Assembly: GCA_009741485.1 (NCBI GenBank)
Contig: CM019216.1
Span: forward strand, 42,318,872-42,382,871
From: Malurus cyaneus samueli
Taxonomy: Eukaryota > Chordata > Aves > Passeriformes > Maluridae
Direction of reading: 5' to 3'
DNA length: 64,000 nucleotides
The notes beneath the pieces were generated by a model, which had not been told where the DNA came from, did not search any database, and saw only the letters and a list, made by a program, of their open reading frames with translations. The translations under genes and the position numbers were made by a program. Each line of letters starts with the position of its first letter. Position 1 is the first letter of the stretch. Positions 1-9,248 of the stretch are shown piece after piece.

Positions 1-290
1 AGAGTTTTTGGTGTCCTAGCAACAGCTGCTGCTCCCTTTGCTTTAGCCAAACAGGTTTGTTAGGCAGGGTTTATATCCTGATGAAATTCTGTTTTTTTCC
101 AAATGAAAAATGATCTGTTGAACTTTCTAGCTGCTGCTGCTAACCATGAATTGAGGTATTTAGGTTGCATCACCTATTAGGATTATCTGTAACTTTACTA
201 ATCATAAATGTATTTGTATTTCTTGGTCTTCTATGTTTAAATGGAAACTGTAGTTGTGAGTTTTTGTTTTGTTTTTTTTAAACTTCCCAG
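1..290 (+). other. MFSD4B: MFSD4B intron, 3' part
   Basis: This stretch lies upstream of the first recognisable MFSD4B exon. It ends in a T-rich tract followed by CCCAG, a good splice acceptor at 289-290. A short open stretch at 1-51 was examined and rejected as an exon because it does not resemble the family and its frame does not join the next exon. Nothing else is seen here. Confidence 0.7.
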
Positions 291-407
291 CATTATCCAT
301 GCTTGCAACAACGGCTGGCCTTTATGGGATACCCTGGTGTAAGGAAGCCCTGCTGTTGACAGTTTTGATGTCAGTTATTGGAGGTTCCATGGGAATTCTG
401 GACACAG
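291..407 (+). CDS. MFSD4B: MFSD4B internal coding exon
   Basis: This 117-bp exon of the sodium-dependent glucose transporter-like protein MFSD4B (NaGLT1) encodes 38 full codons. It reads in frame from its third base (LSMLATTAGLYGIPW...) and ends ...SMGILDT plus one base of a Gly codon. It is bounded by an AG acceptor at 289-290 and a GTAAGG donor at 408. The hydrophobic sequence corresponds to membrane segments of the N-terminal MFS half, and the MGILDTGG motif completed in the next exon is typical of the MFSD4 group. Earlier exons, probably encoding about 80-100 residues and the start codon, lie outside the window. Confidence 0.93.
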
Positions 408-1059
408 GTAAGGGACTGTGTGGTCTGACAGTTTTTTCACTAAAATAATTATAAACTTCAAGCCTTTCAACACAGTTGCTGGTTTTTCTTGTGACACATC
501 TCGAATGAAAAGAAGGGGAGCTGTTGTACCTGGCTGTGATTCCTGGATTAACCTGGTCTTGAGGTCCCGGTGTTTGTGTGTGTATGACAGGCCTTCCTTA
601 AAGGGGTCGGGGAGTGGGGTGTCTCTTGCTTCATGGAGAAGATCAATACTCATTTCAGTGGGCCATTACAGACATATAGAAGTGCCCTGTGCTCTTTAGC
701 AGTGTTTGCTCTGTAGCACCTATCTCCAGGAAGCTGGCAGGATATTGTTCATTGACATGAGCTGGGCCTAAGCCAGTCCTGAGCAAAGCCATGGTGTTTG
801 AGAGAGATTCTTAGAGCTGGCTCAGCAGCAGCTGGGGATTCACAGCACCATGGCGCCCATCTCCCTGAATTAAAGGATATTTTCCACCTTGGCCAGCCAA
901 GTGACCAAGCTTTGGTGGCTGGGAATACAGATGTGTTCTGTCCCCCAGATTGTAAGTCTGTGACATGTGCAAACTGGAAATGGCCTGGGCAAAAAAAACC
1001 CCAAACCCAGTACTTTTGCTGGAAAGCTGCTCAAACCCAGTTTCTCAGTAGAGGCTGCT

Positions 1060-1118
1060 TCTTGGAGGAAGATGATCTCAGGGATCTTTTCCAACTTAAA
1101 TGCTTCTACAATCCTGAG
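1060..1118 (+). repeat. CR1 LINE 3' tail, degraded
   Basis: The segment reads GATGATCTCAGGGATC, then TTTTCCAACTTAAATG and CTTCTACAATCCT. This matches the 3' end of avian CR1 elements (GATGATCT...TTTTCCAACC...ATTCTATGATTCT) in the sense orientation with several substitutions. Only about 60 bases are recognisable. Confidence 0.6.
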
Positions 1119-2382
1119 ATGTGTTGGTGAAGTTGCAGAGCAGATATCTACAGGTGTGGTCAAAAAAGTCAGTTATGCTGGAGGTGTGAAAAATTTCCAT
1201 GGAAATGAGTCCCCTGGGCACAGCCTGGGAAGGATGGGTTAGGGATGGCTGGCTTTAGCAGGCAGCTTGAGTCAGGAGGCAAGGCCACAGCAAGAGATCC
1301 GGGCACGCTTAGCAATCCCTGGGAAACGCTGGCATGCTTTCCCATGGAGATTAGGAAATGCCCCCAAGTACATGAGGGAGCAGAGTGTACCGACCTTGCT
1401 GTAGTGATGATGAAGTAACACCAGCAGACACTCCTGGCTCCTCTCCAGCAATATCCCAGCAGTGTCTGGACCTGTGGATGCTGACTGACCAGCAAGGTAC
1501 TACTGCAGCTGGCTGATCACTCCAGGGCAGGGTTATTGCTGAGAAAGAGCTGACTCACATATTCTCTCAGCCATCCAAACAGCTCTGCAAGCGTCCTAGC
1601 CAGGGCTTGGCTGTGGTGGCTCGGCTGTTTGGCAACACAGAGGAATGTTGGCTGCTCATGTTAACTGTCTCTTGACATTCTGTGGGGTTTGAGGGAGTTC
1701 TGGTAAGATGTAACAGAGCACAGCACAGGATCCAGGAGGGAAGAGATGGTTTTGCATGGCACAGGTCACGTTAAATAAATGGAGTGCAGAGCTGTATTTG
1801 CTGCCTCTGGTAAGATTGTCATACATGGCACTTGGTTTAAAAATTCTTTGTATGGGAAAATCTTGTCAGCTAATGGAAAAAATACCTTCAGTGGGTGTTA
1901 CTGCTTGGATCTGGACTCAGAGGCAGGGAGGCTTCCCAGCCTGAGCAGGAGTAGCAGAACAAACTCAGAGCAAGGCAGGTAAGCATAGCTGAATTGATTT
2001 GGAAGAGTGCTGAGGGACAAGGGCAGCACAGGAATTTGATTACTGTTTTGTTTTTCTTGCATTCTTCTGAGGGACTACTTCAAACACCTCTCTCAGATCT
2101 TATTTTCTACCATTACTGTTGATCTAATGGTGTAGTTTGGTGTTTGCAGTGGTATTGATGTAAATCTTTCTGCTTCTAGAAGGTCATTTGAACACAGCTG
2201 GGATAGTCCCAGCCCATCACAGACAAGGGAGTTGTCATTTTTCCTGGGATGTTGTTTAATGAGGCCTCTGATTATTAGCACTGGACATTGTTGTTTTTGA
2301 TACTTAAAGAAATGAGAAGCAGTTACATTTCCCTTTTACAAAAGGCTGCAAAATGCTGCAAATTGTCAAGCAGGGTAATTAG

Positions 2383-2643
2383 AACCATAGAGTCATAGGG
2401 GTGCTAGGTTGGAAAAGATCCTTAAGGTCATCGAGTCAACCCCTTAAGCCAGCACTACTGAGTCCAGCACTAAACCATGTCCCTAATGCCACATCCATGC
2501 ATCTTTTAAATATCTCTGGGGATGGTGACTCAACCACTTCCCTAGGCAGCCTATTCCAGTGCTTGACGACCCTTTTCCGTGAAGAAATTTTTCCTAACAC
2601 CCCATCTAAACCTCCCCTGGCGCAATTACCTCTGGCCACTGTT
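2383..2643 (-). repeat. CR1 LINE 3' fragment, antisense
   Basis: The + strand begins ACCATAGAGTCATAGG, continues GGTTGGAAAAGATCC and then CTAAACCATGTCCCTAA. It runs through the usual CR1 3' region (GATGGTGACTC, CCCTAGGCAGCCT) to AAACCTCCCCTGGCGCAA. This is the reverse complement of a CR1 3' end, so the element lies on the - strand. It is 5'-truncated, as most CR1 copies are, and the open frames overlapping it are chance. Confidence 0.9.
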
Positions 2644-2897
2644 GCTGGATTAAGCCACTGTGTGACTGTTTTGACTGCTGTGAATACCCTCCTAAAGCTC
2701 AAGTAGTCACCTGGATTTAAGGCAGAATTACAGTTAACTACTGTTTTACATATTGTATTTACTGCATTGGCATTATTGTACATTGAATTACTAATATAGA
2801 TTGTGGTTTGTTTTGTTTTATTGTTTGTTCTTTTTTTCTTCTTTTAAACCATATCTGGTCTTGGACTGAAATGACTCCTTCTCTCTCTGATCTGCAG

Positions 2898-4138
2898 GTG
2901 GCAATGTACTGGCACTAAATACCTGGGGCTCAGAGGTTGGGCCACACATACAGGCTTTGCACTTCAGTTTTGCTGCTGGTGCATTTTTGGCTCCGATCCT
3001 GGCTAAAATGGCTTTGGGAGGTCATGAATCTGAAGAACTTCCAGAGGCTGAAAAGACAAACCAGTCTGTCCTCAAGTCTGTGCCGACAGCATCAGCTGCA
3101 TCAGCGACGCCAGCACCGAAAGACCATCATGATGAAGACTTTTTGTGGTCCTATATTATCATAGGGACATACATTCTCCTAATTTCCATCTTCTTTTTTG
3201 TTTTCTATGCAAAGGGTAGCTCAGCTCAAGACAAAGCAAAGGCTTCTGGGCATAAGGGCAAACTTGCCAAACACCACTGGGCTCTAATTGGCCTCCTGTT
3301 CGTCTTCTTCCTCTTCTACGTGGGAGCAGAGGTCACTTACGGCTCTTATGTATTCACTTATGCAATGGTCTTTGCCGAGATGACAGAAAGCGAAGCAGCT
3401 GCTTTAAATTCTGTCTTCTGGGGCGCATTTGCCACGTGCAGGGGTCTGGCAATATTCGGCGCCGCTTTCCTGTACCCTGGCACCATGATCCTGATGAGCC
3501 TCTTAAGCTCTGCTGCCTCCTCGTCAGCCCTGGCGTTCTTCGCGCATTACCGAGTGTCGCTGTGGGTGGGAACGGCCGTGTACGGAGCGTCCATGGCCAC
3601 CATCTTCCCCAGCGGCATTTCCTGGATCGAGCAGTACACGGTGGTGGAAGGCAAGTCGGCCGCTCTGTTCGTGGTGGGCGCGGCGCTGGGCGAGATGTGC
3701 ATTCCTGCCGTGGTGGGCTATCTCCAGGGCAGGTTCCACCACATTCCCGTCGTTATGTACACGGCCTTCGCCACCTCCGTCATCACCGTGCTGCTCTTCC
3801 CCGTGATGTACAAGCTGGCCAACGCTCCCCAGGACGATGACTCCAAAGAAGTGAGTGACACCGAGACCTGCAGAGCTTTATTGTCGAACTCGAGGCTTAC
3901 TGAGGATGAGGAGGATGAGGAGGATGTGAGGGAGTGGAACGATGCAGACTTTGAGGTCATAGAAATGAATGACAAGCTGAAAAACTCTCCGACGGAGAGA
4001 TACCGTAAGATTCCAGAGGACTCTCCAGCGGAAATCTCTCTCCAGCCCCATCTGGACAATGTCTTGGGTGACTCTCCAGTGGTTGTTGAAGGCTCCCCTG
4101 GGAGACAAAATGGGAATGTTGACTGGGAAAAGAGTTAA
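2898..4138 (+). CDS. MFSD4B: MFSD4B terminal coding exon (sodium-dependent glucose transporter-like MFS protein)
   Basis: This is the last coding exon of MFSD4B, about 412 residues ending at TAA 4136-4138. It begins by completing the Gly codon of the previous exon (DT-GGNVLAL). Family hallmarks in order are QALHFSFAAGAFLAPILAK, a hydrophobic segment YIIIGTYILLISIFFFVFY, GAEVTYGSYVF, NSVFWGAFATCRGLAIF, YGASMATIFPSGISWIEQY and GAALGEMCIPAVVG. These support roughly nine of the 12 MFS membrane helices, with a large hydrophilic loop after the first. After the last helix (ending near YKLANAP) comes a cytosolic tail with an acidic stretch (TEDEEDEEDVREW) and several Ser-Pro sites. The known family role is sodium-coupled glucose (or related solute) uptake at the plasma membrane; transport was not inferred from this sequence alone. 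The middle of the exon (about 3420-3840) has much more GC-rich third codon positions than its ends. Confidence 0.96.
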
Positions 4139-4956
4139 TGGAGTCAAAGCTGAGGTTTCTGTTGTTTTTCGTTTTTTTTTTTTTTTTCCTAATGGAAATG
4201 TAATTGAACTGTTGCTGTTGTCAAGTGGTTCAGGAATCCTTTCACAGTGGTTCGTGCAGAGCTCAGGGCATTCATTTTCCCCGCCCTCTCTCTTCTTTCA
4301 TTTTCAGCCTCCAGGGATGTGCCTTGGAGTGGAAATGTCCTCAGTGACGTGAGAGGGGTAACATGACAAATGCACTCGCTATGCCAAAACTGTTAAAGTG
4401 TAAGAGAAGTTTTCTAAATGTGAGTCATGCATCCGAGTAAGAGATGCTGTAATAACTGGGAAAGGGGGCAGCTCAGACTACTCAGGTTTTTAGGGTGGAT
4501 GAAAAGTGCAGGTCTGAGATGCTTTGTCACAAAATGATTTCATGAGAGAGGAGAGATCTGTTATTGGTGATGCTGAACTTTCTTACCTTATGAAAGAGGA
4601 ACGTTTTTACTGCATTTGAAAGTTGTGTGAAATCAGGAGATCAGTTAAAATTTCAGGTGATGCCCAGCAGCAGTAAACTGAATAACCTTTTGGCAAACTA
4701 TACGAATTTCTGGTTCTGAGACTAAAAAAAATCTGGGCATTATTTCTTAGGAGTGGAACCATGCCTTTCGGTCATTTAAAAGCGGTTTACGGGAAGGGGC
4801 ACAAAATGGGTCATTGTTAATCTGCTCAAATGCGTAACTCCGACTTACTGAACAGTGGTAACAATCTAAATAATCCAAAGTATTTGTAATTTTAATTATG
4901 GCACTACCACTGCAATCAACAAATGTATACAGAAAATTATAAAATTATCATCTTTT

Positions 4957-5266
4957 AGAATGGTTTGGGTTGGAAGGGACCTTAACGATACTCTGGTTCC
5001 AATCCCCTGCCGTGGCAGGGACACCTTCCACTAGACCAGGTTGTTCAGAGCCCTATCCAGCCTCACTTTGAAACCCTCCAGGGACTGGGCATCCACAGCT
5101 TCTCTGGGCAATCCATTCCAGTGCCTCAACCACCGTCACAACAAAGAATTTTCTTCCTAATATCTAATCTAAACCTACTCTTTCAGTCTGAATCCATTCC
5201 CCCTTGTCCTATCACTACAAGCTCTTTGAAAGTCCCTCTCCATCTTTCTTGTTGGCTCCCTTCAGG
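4957..5266 (-). repeat. CR1 LINE 3' fragment, antisense, within MFSD4B 3' UTR
   Basis: The + strand reads AGAATGGTTTGGGTTGGAAG, then CCTGCCGTGGCAGGGACACC, TTCCACTAGACCAGG and TTGTCCTATCACTACA, ending near GGCTCCCTTCAGG. This is the reverse complement of the well-known CR1 3' region. About 310 bp are recognisable with moderate divergence. Confidence 0.93.
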
Positions 5267-7778
5267 AAAAAGAGATTACTTAATACATTGTATTTTTAAG
5301 CCAGTTGTTTAAATTAAGGTTATAGCAACTTCTCTGGCTTTCTGTACCAAGATTTTAACATCCTAATGTGTTACATCCTAATGTGTGAAGATCTGTGAAG
5401 GAGACAGAATTATCAAGGAGACAATCCTTTCCAGTGTGACTACTTACCCCATGCCAGCTGGACTGGTGACATTTGGGTTTTATTTCTTTATGGGATGACG
5501 TGGAGATGGACTCCTCTTAGTGGAGAAGCTGTGGTTCACTGTATGTTCATTGCTGCTAAGCAGGAAGCCCCAGGCAGGAGTAGCCATGCTAGAGAGCCTT
5601 CCCAGTAAGAGAGGGAAAAAAAAAAAAGTAGCAACAACTAGCAGAATCTTTGAACAGTAATCTTACCATTTGTTGACTTGGAACTCCAAATATGTTTCAG
5701 TATTTTTTAAGTCTGTGTGATTAGAATGTACTCTTGTTTGGGATTTTTAACTTTGCACTTTCATTAGTATTTTTCTTGCCAAGAGGTTTCACTTAGTATC
5801 AAAGAGGTCTAGGTGTAACATAAAATATTAGATATTCCCTGGATTTTCAAGTCTGCTTTTGTTCCCTCTCTTGTCCTCCAGGTGTGCAACTAGAATTGCA
5901 TGGCTATTTCCTTTCTTCTTAGTAAGAAGCCAGAGTGAACTCACAGTGAGAAATGTGTATATTTTTGTTTGCATCTTGTCACCTTGCAGGGCCTCCCTCT
6001 CTCTTTGCAGCTGGCACTTAAATGCTAATGTTGTGTTTTGCTGGATTACTTCCGTGGCATCTTTTCCCAGTGAAAGGCATGAAACCCACACTTTAAAATG
6101 AAGCCTTGCTTCACTTGTGGCACGAGGGCTCTCTCTGCTTTGCAGGAGAGGTAAATGCTTGTAAATACCAGGCTGAGTCCTGGCACAGGCACAGGTGACA
6201 GGACTGAGTCCCTGTGGCCCTGTGTGCGTAGCTGGTTTGGTGTGGAAGCTAACAGTATGGTCGGCAGAGGGAGTGGCTGGAATGAGGGCAGCTGGAGCCT
6301 GCATTTCATCATTTCCCTTTCCCCATTTTTCCTCCTGCATGGTGCTCTCTGTGTATGGCAATTAGGGGGTGTCAGCTGATGGTGAGGACAAATCCCACTG
6401 GTGGAGAGGGAGGGAAAAGTGGAGGACACACAGTGGAAGATAAGGAAACTGTTTTGTGGCAGCTCCCTGCTGGAGCTGCAATCCCCTGACTATACCTGTA
6501 CTGACACCAATATAAAAAAGCTTCTGCATACCCAAGATCACGTTGCCAGAAAAAAATTATTTAAAGAAAGATACAGGGCAACCAGGAAGATTCTAAACTC
6601 CCCATTAATATGCTATTTTTTGATAAAATTCAAACTCAGAATGTCCTACACTTAAGATTGTACTCAGGGATAGTTTACATGGATAGTTTACTTTACACAG
6701 TTTACATAATCAAGTACTAAAAAACCCCAGAAAATCAAATCAAAGCATATTGGGAAAGATGCTGTAATCTCTTTGAGGCTTATCTACTACCTATATGCAG
6801 ACACTGACTCGTGTTTCTGATGGGTGTCTTCCCAACAAATGTAAAAATACTGTGCAAAATGAAGGTTTTGTTTTGTTTTTTTCTTTTTTTTTTAAATCCT
6901 GTGCAAGTAACTTCAATTCATCCCCGTCCTCCTTAAAAAGCACGAGGCCTGTGTAGGAGGAAAGGAGCAACAGGCTGGAATGCCAAGGTAAGAGCAGCCT
7001 TTCCCCAGAAATAAAGGATCCAAAATGCAGTGACTGTAAGACAGTGGAAGTTGAAGAATTATCTTGCATTGATATCATGTTGAATCCCATCCCACTGCCA
7101 TGTAGAGCCCATATTCCTCAGGGCTTGTTTTTAGACAATGAATGTTAGTTTTCACGTGTTAAGTTTCCTTCCAGAATAAATTGCTTCCTGGCACATACAG
7201 GTAACGTGAGGATCTGTTTACAGTGCACATCTATTTTAAGTTACAGGTCCTCCAGAAAGCTTTAGTACTTACATGTTAGGAGTTGAAATGAATTGAAGTA
7301 ACTTGATTATATTACTATTGCCCTGCTTATGCTAGAAAAGTAATCTCTCTGTTGAGGCCAAGAGCTGTAATCCATGGATTAAATACTTGAATTTGATAAG
7401 AATCCTATTTTTGTCCACAAACCCAGGAATGGGTTGAAGGTGAGCGCTCTGCTCCAGTGTGAAAGGTAACCTCTTGCAGCTCAGTGTCATTTAATACTTT
7501 ATTTATCCCGAGGCACTGCCAAGTGCTGGACTCTACTGCAAGCACTCACACTCCTGGCATTTGCACTTTTATTCTGTACATGACCAATGCTTGAATGCAA
7601 GACCAGGCAAAGTTTTATGCCTTGATCTTAGTTTTTATAAAGTTACTTTGCATACAAGTGCACTGCAATCTGTGGATATTCTATTATGTATTTAATACTT
7701 TTTATTTGCTGCTTGGCGTGGGTTTCACATTGTACTGTATAATGTGACATTTAATAGACTGGCTTGTGTCTTGACTGT

Positions 7779-7784
7779 AATAAA
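7779..7784 (+). terminator. MFSD4B: alternative MFSD4B polyadenylation signal
   Basis: AATAAA occurs in the context GACTGTAATAAATTC, 43 bases before a second AATAAA. Either could direct cleavage. Confidence 0.5.
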
Positions 7785-7821
7785 TTCTTATGTGGAGAAG
7801 GCACTCAGATGCCTTGATGTA

Positions 7822-7827
7822 AATAAA
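7822..7827 (+). terminator. MFSD4B: MFSD4B polyadenylation signal
   Basis: AATAAA occurs in GATGTAAATAAAGTTTTG and is followed by T-rich sequence (GTTCTATTTTTC), a normal downstream element. It is the last signal before the 3' end of the opposing REV3L gene. Confidence 0.7.
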
Positions 7828-8074
7828 GTTTTGTTCTATTTTTCATAGCTCCTCTGGACTCTTAAATTTAAAAATGAATCCTGTTTTGACTAATGGAAAA
7901 CTGGAAATGTTTCTCTTCTGGTTTGGGGAAGGCCTCCAAGAATTGCTACTGAGGTTTTAGATTCCAGAGTTTAAGCTGTATTCTTAACATTTATTTGAGC
8001 AGCCTTATTTTTCACACTACTGTGTGTGCCAGAGAAGGGAAACAAACTGAGGATAAATATTAAAAAAAATATAA

Positions 8075-9107
8075 TTTTTTGCCGTATCATTTTATTCAAC
8101 TTTAATATGGTTTCCATTATTAACTTCTAAAACAAAATGATTTCCAGTTTAGAAAACAATGCACTGACCACATAATTCCTTTTCCATTTTATACAGTTAT
8201 ACAAATATTCTAAATACACATTTTGTCAAGATGGTGGCAAATAAGATTTAACTGTACAGTACGTAAGGAAAGAAAATATTTTAAGCATATTTAGAAGCAA
8301 TAGAAATGTCTATACAAAACAAGCAAAAATGGAATAAAATTTTATATTTAAAGTATTGCAACAGTCCCACAGGTTTGTAACAAAAATGTCTTTGCACAGT
8401 TCCTCACAATGCCCCATTAATAGCTAAAGCAAGACAGCAATTTTTAGAAAATAATATTTCAAAATGCTACACATGGTACTACTGCTTGCACAGTCTGATC
8501 AAAATAACAATCTACTTGGAATCAAGCAAAACTTAGGAGGAGATATACCAACCAACTTTAAAATTATCTGTATAAAAGTCATTGCACATTATTTTACTCA
8601 GTTGTTTGAAAAGTAAAAAAGTGTATTTACAAAATATTTCGCAGACAAAATTATAAAGTGAATGGATAATATATAAGTAACACGTCTTGATACTGACAGT
8701 TCAAGAACACACACAAATGGTTTTATCATTTTAAGAGGTTTTCAGTGCTCCTTCCCTCCAGGAAGTAAACTTGACTTCTACTTTGAAATGGATTTACAAG
8801 ATGTTACACAGAGCTATTTCAACAATCAGCATTATAAAACAGTATGTTAGAAACATGAAAGGAAGAAGAAATTTGTACATCTTAAAAAGTGAGCTATTCA
8901 TAGATCAACGATCAACAAATGGGTTGGGTTGGGTTTTTTTTTTTAATTTAGTTACGATAAGTTCATTATTCTTCAGATAATAAACCCAACAGTTAAAATG
9001 GAAATTCTGGACTAGATGAGAATTGAAAAAGCACCATGCACAATAGTCTTAGTGTGGTAAACACTGAAGCAAAAAAATAGCACCTGGAATCCTGTAACAC
9101 AGATCAT
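8075..9107 (-). other. REV3L: REV3L 3' UTR (inferred)
   Basis: This AT-rich stretch runs from the REV3L stop codon (9108-9110) to just past the AATAAA at 8091-8096. Its length of about 1 kb is ordinary. No coding or repeat signature is seen. The end at about 8075 is estimated from the signal position. Confidence 0.75.
8091..8096 (-). terminator. REV3L: REV3L polyadenylation signal
   Basis: The + strand TTTATT gives AATAAA on the - strand in the context GTTGAATAAAATGATAC. It is the only clear canonical hexamer found downstream of the REV3L stop before the MFSD4B 3' end. Confidence 0.7.
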
Positions 9108-9248
9108 TTAAAACTGGTCAAGCAGCTGGCGGAGATAGGGTGCCTTTGACAGTTCTCTGCTTACTCTGGAGAGCTTGAAAAGCACTGGGCAGTTGAGGGA
9201 GACGCACGGGATCTGCCGATCGAAGCAGCCTGTGCAGTTCTTGCATAT
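9108..9248 (-). CDS. REV3L: REV3L exon w27 (terminal coding exon, CysB iron-sulfur motif)
   Basis: This exon encodes the C-terminus, beginning [15 protein letters not shown] and ending [10 protein letters not shown], then TAA at 9108-9110. The cysteines at spacing C-x2-C-x9-C-x4-C form CysB, which in this family binds a [4Fe-4S] cluster and contacts POLD2/POLD3. The acceptor GCAG is at 9249-9252 on the + strand. It enters in phase 0, joining EQLVQ to ICKN. Confidence 0.97.
   Translation of the reverse strand: MCKNCTGCFDRQIPCVSLNCPVLFKLSRVSRELSKAPYLRQLLDQF

Larger units (their letters stand above)
408..2897 (+). other. MFSD4B: MFSD4B intron
   Basis: This intron has a GTAAGG donor at 408 and a CTGCAG acceptor at 2892-2897. 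It contains a short CR1 tail near 1060 and a longer antisense CR1 fragment at 2383-2643. Open frames at 418-699, 798-1130 and 1169-1495 show no family resemblance and look like chance frames. Confidence 0.85.
4139..7845 (+). other. MFSD4B: MFSD4B 3' UTR (inferred)
   Basis: The stretch follows the stop codon and reaches the AATAAA at 7822 with no splice signal needed. It includes a poly-T run near 4170-4188, a CR1 fragment at 4957-5266 and AT-rich sequence toward the end. Earlier AATAAA hexamers near 7010 and 7173 could give shorter transcripts. The 3' end at about 7845 is placed 15-20 bases past the last signal and is an estimate. Open frames on either strand, the longest antisense at 5828-6361, show no recognisable protein. 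Confidence 0.7.

Noticed and set aside
1..51. Possible MFSD4B exon reading VFGVLATAAAPFALAKQ before a CAG|GT
   Set aside because: The sequence does not match the family at the expected position, the phase does not join the exon at 291, and the donor (GTTTGT) is poor.
3436..3840. 134-residue + frame and 72-residue - frame overlapping MFSD4B
   Set aside because: Both are shadows created by the GC-rich patch in the true coding frame, which has clear homology.
5828..6361. 177-residue antisense open frame in the MFSD4B 3' UTR
   Set aside because: Low-complexity composition, no recognisable domain and no splice or promoter context.
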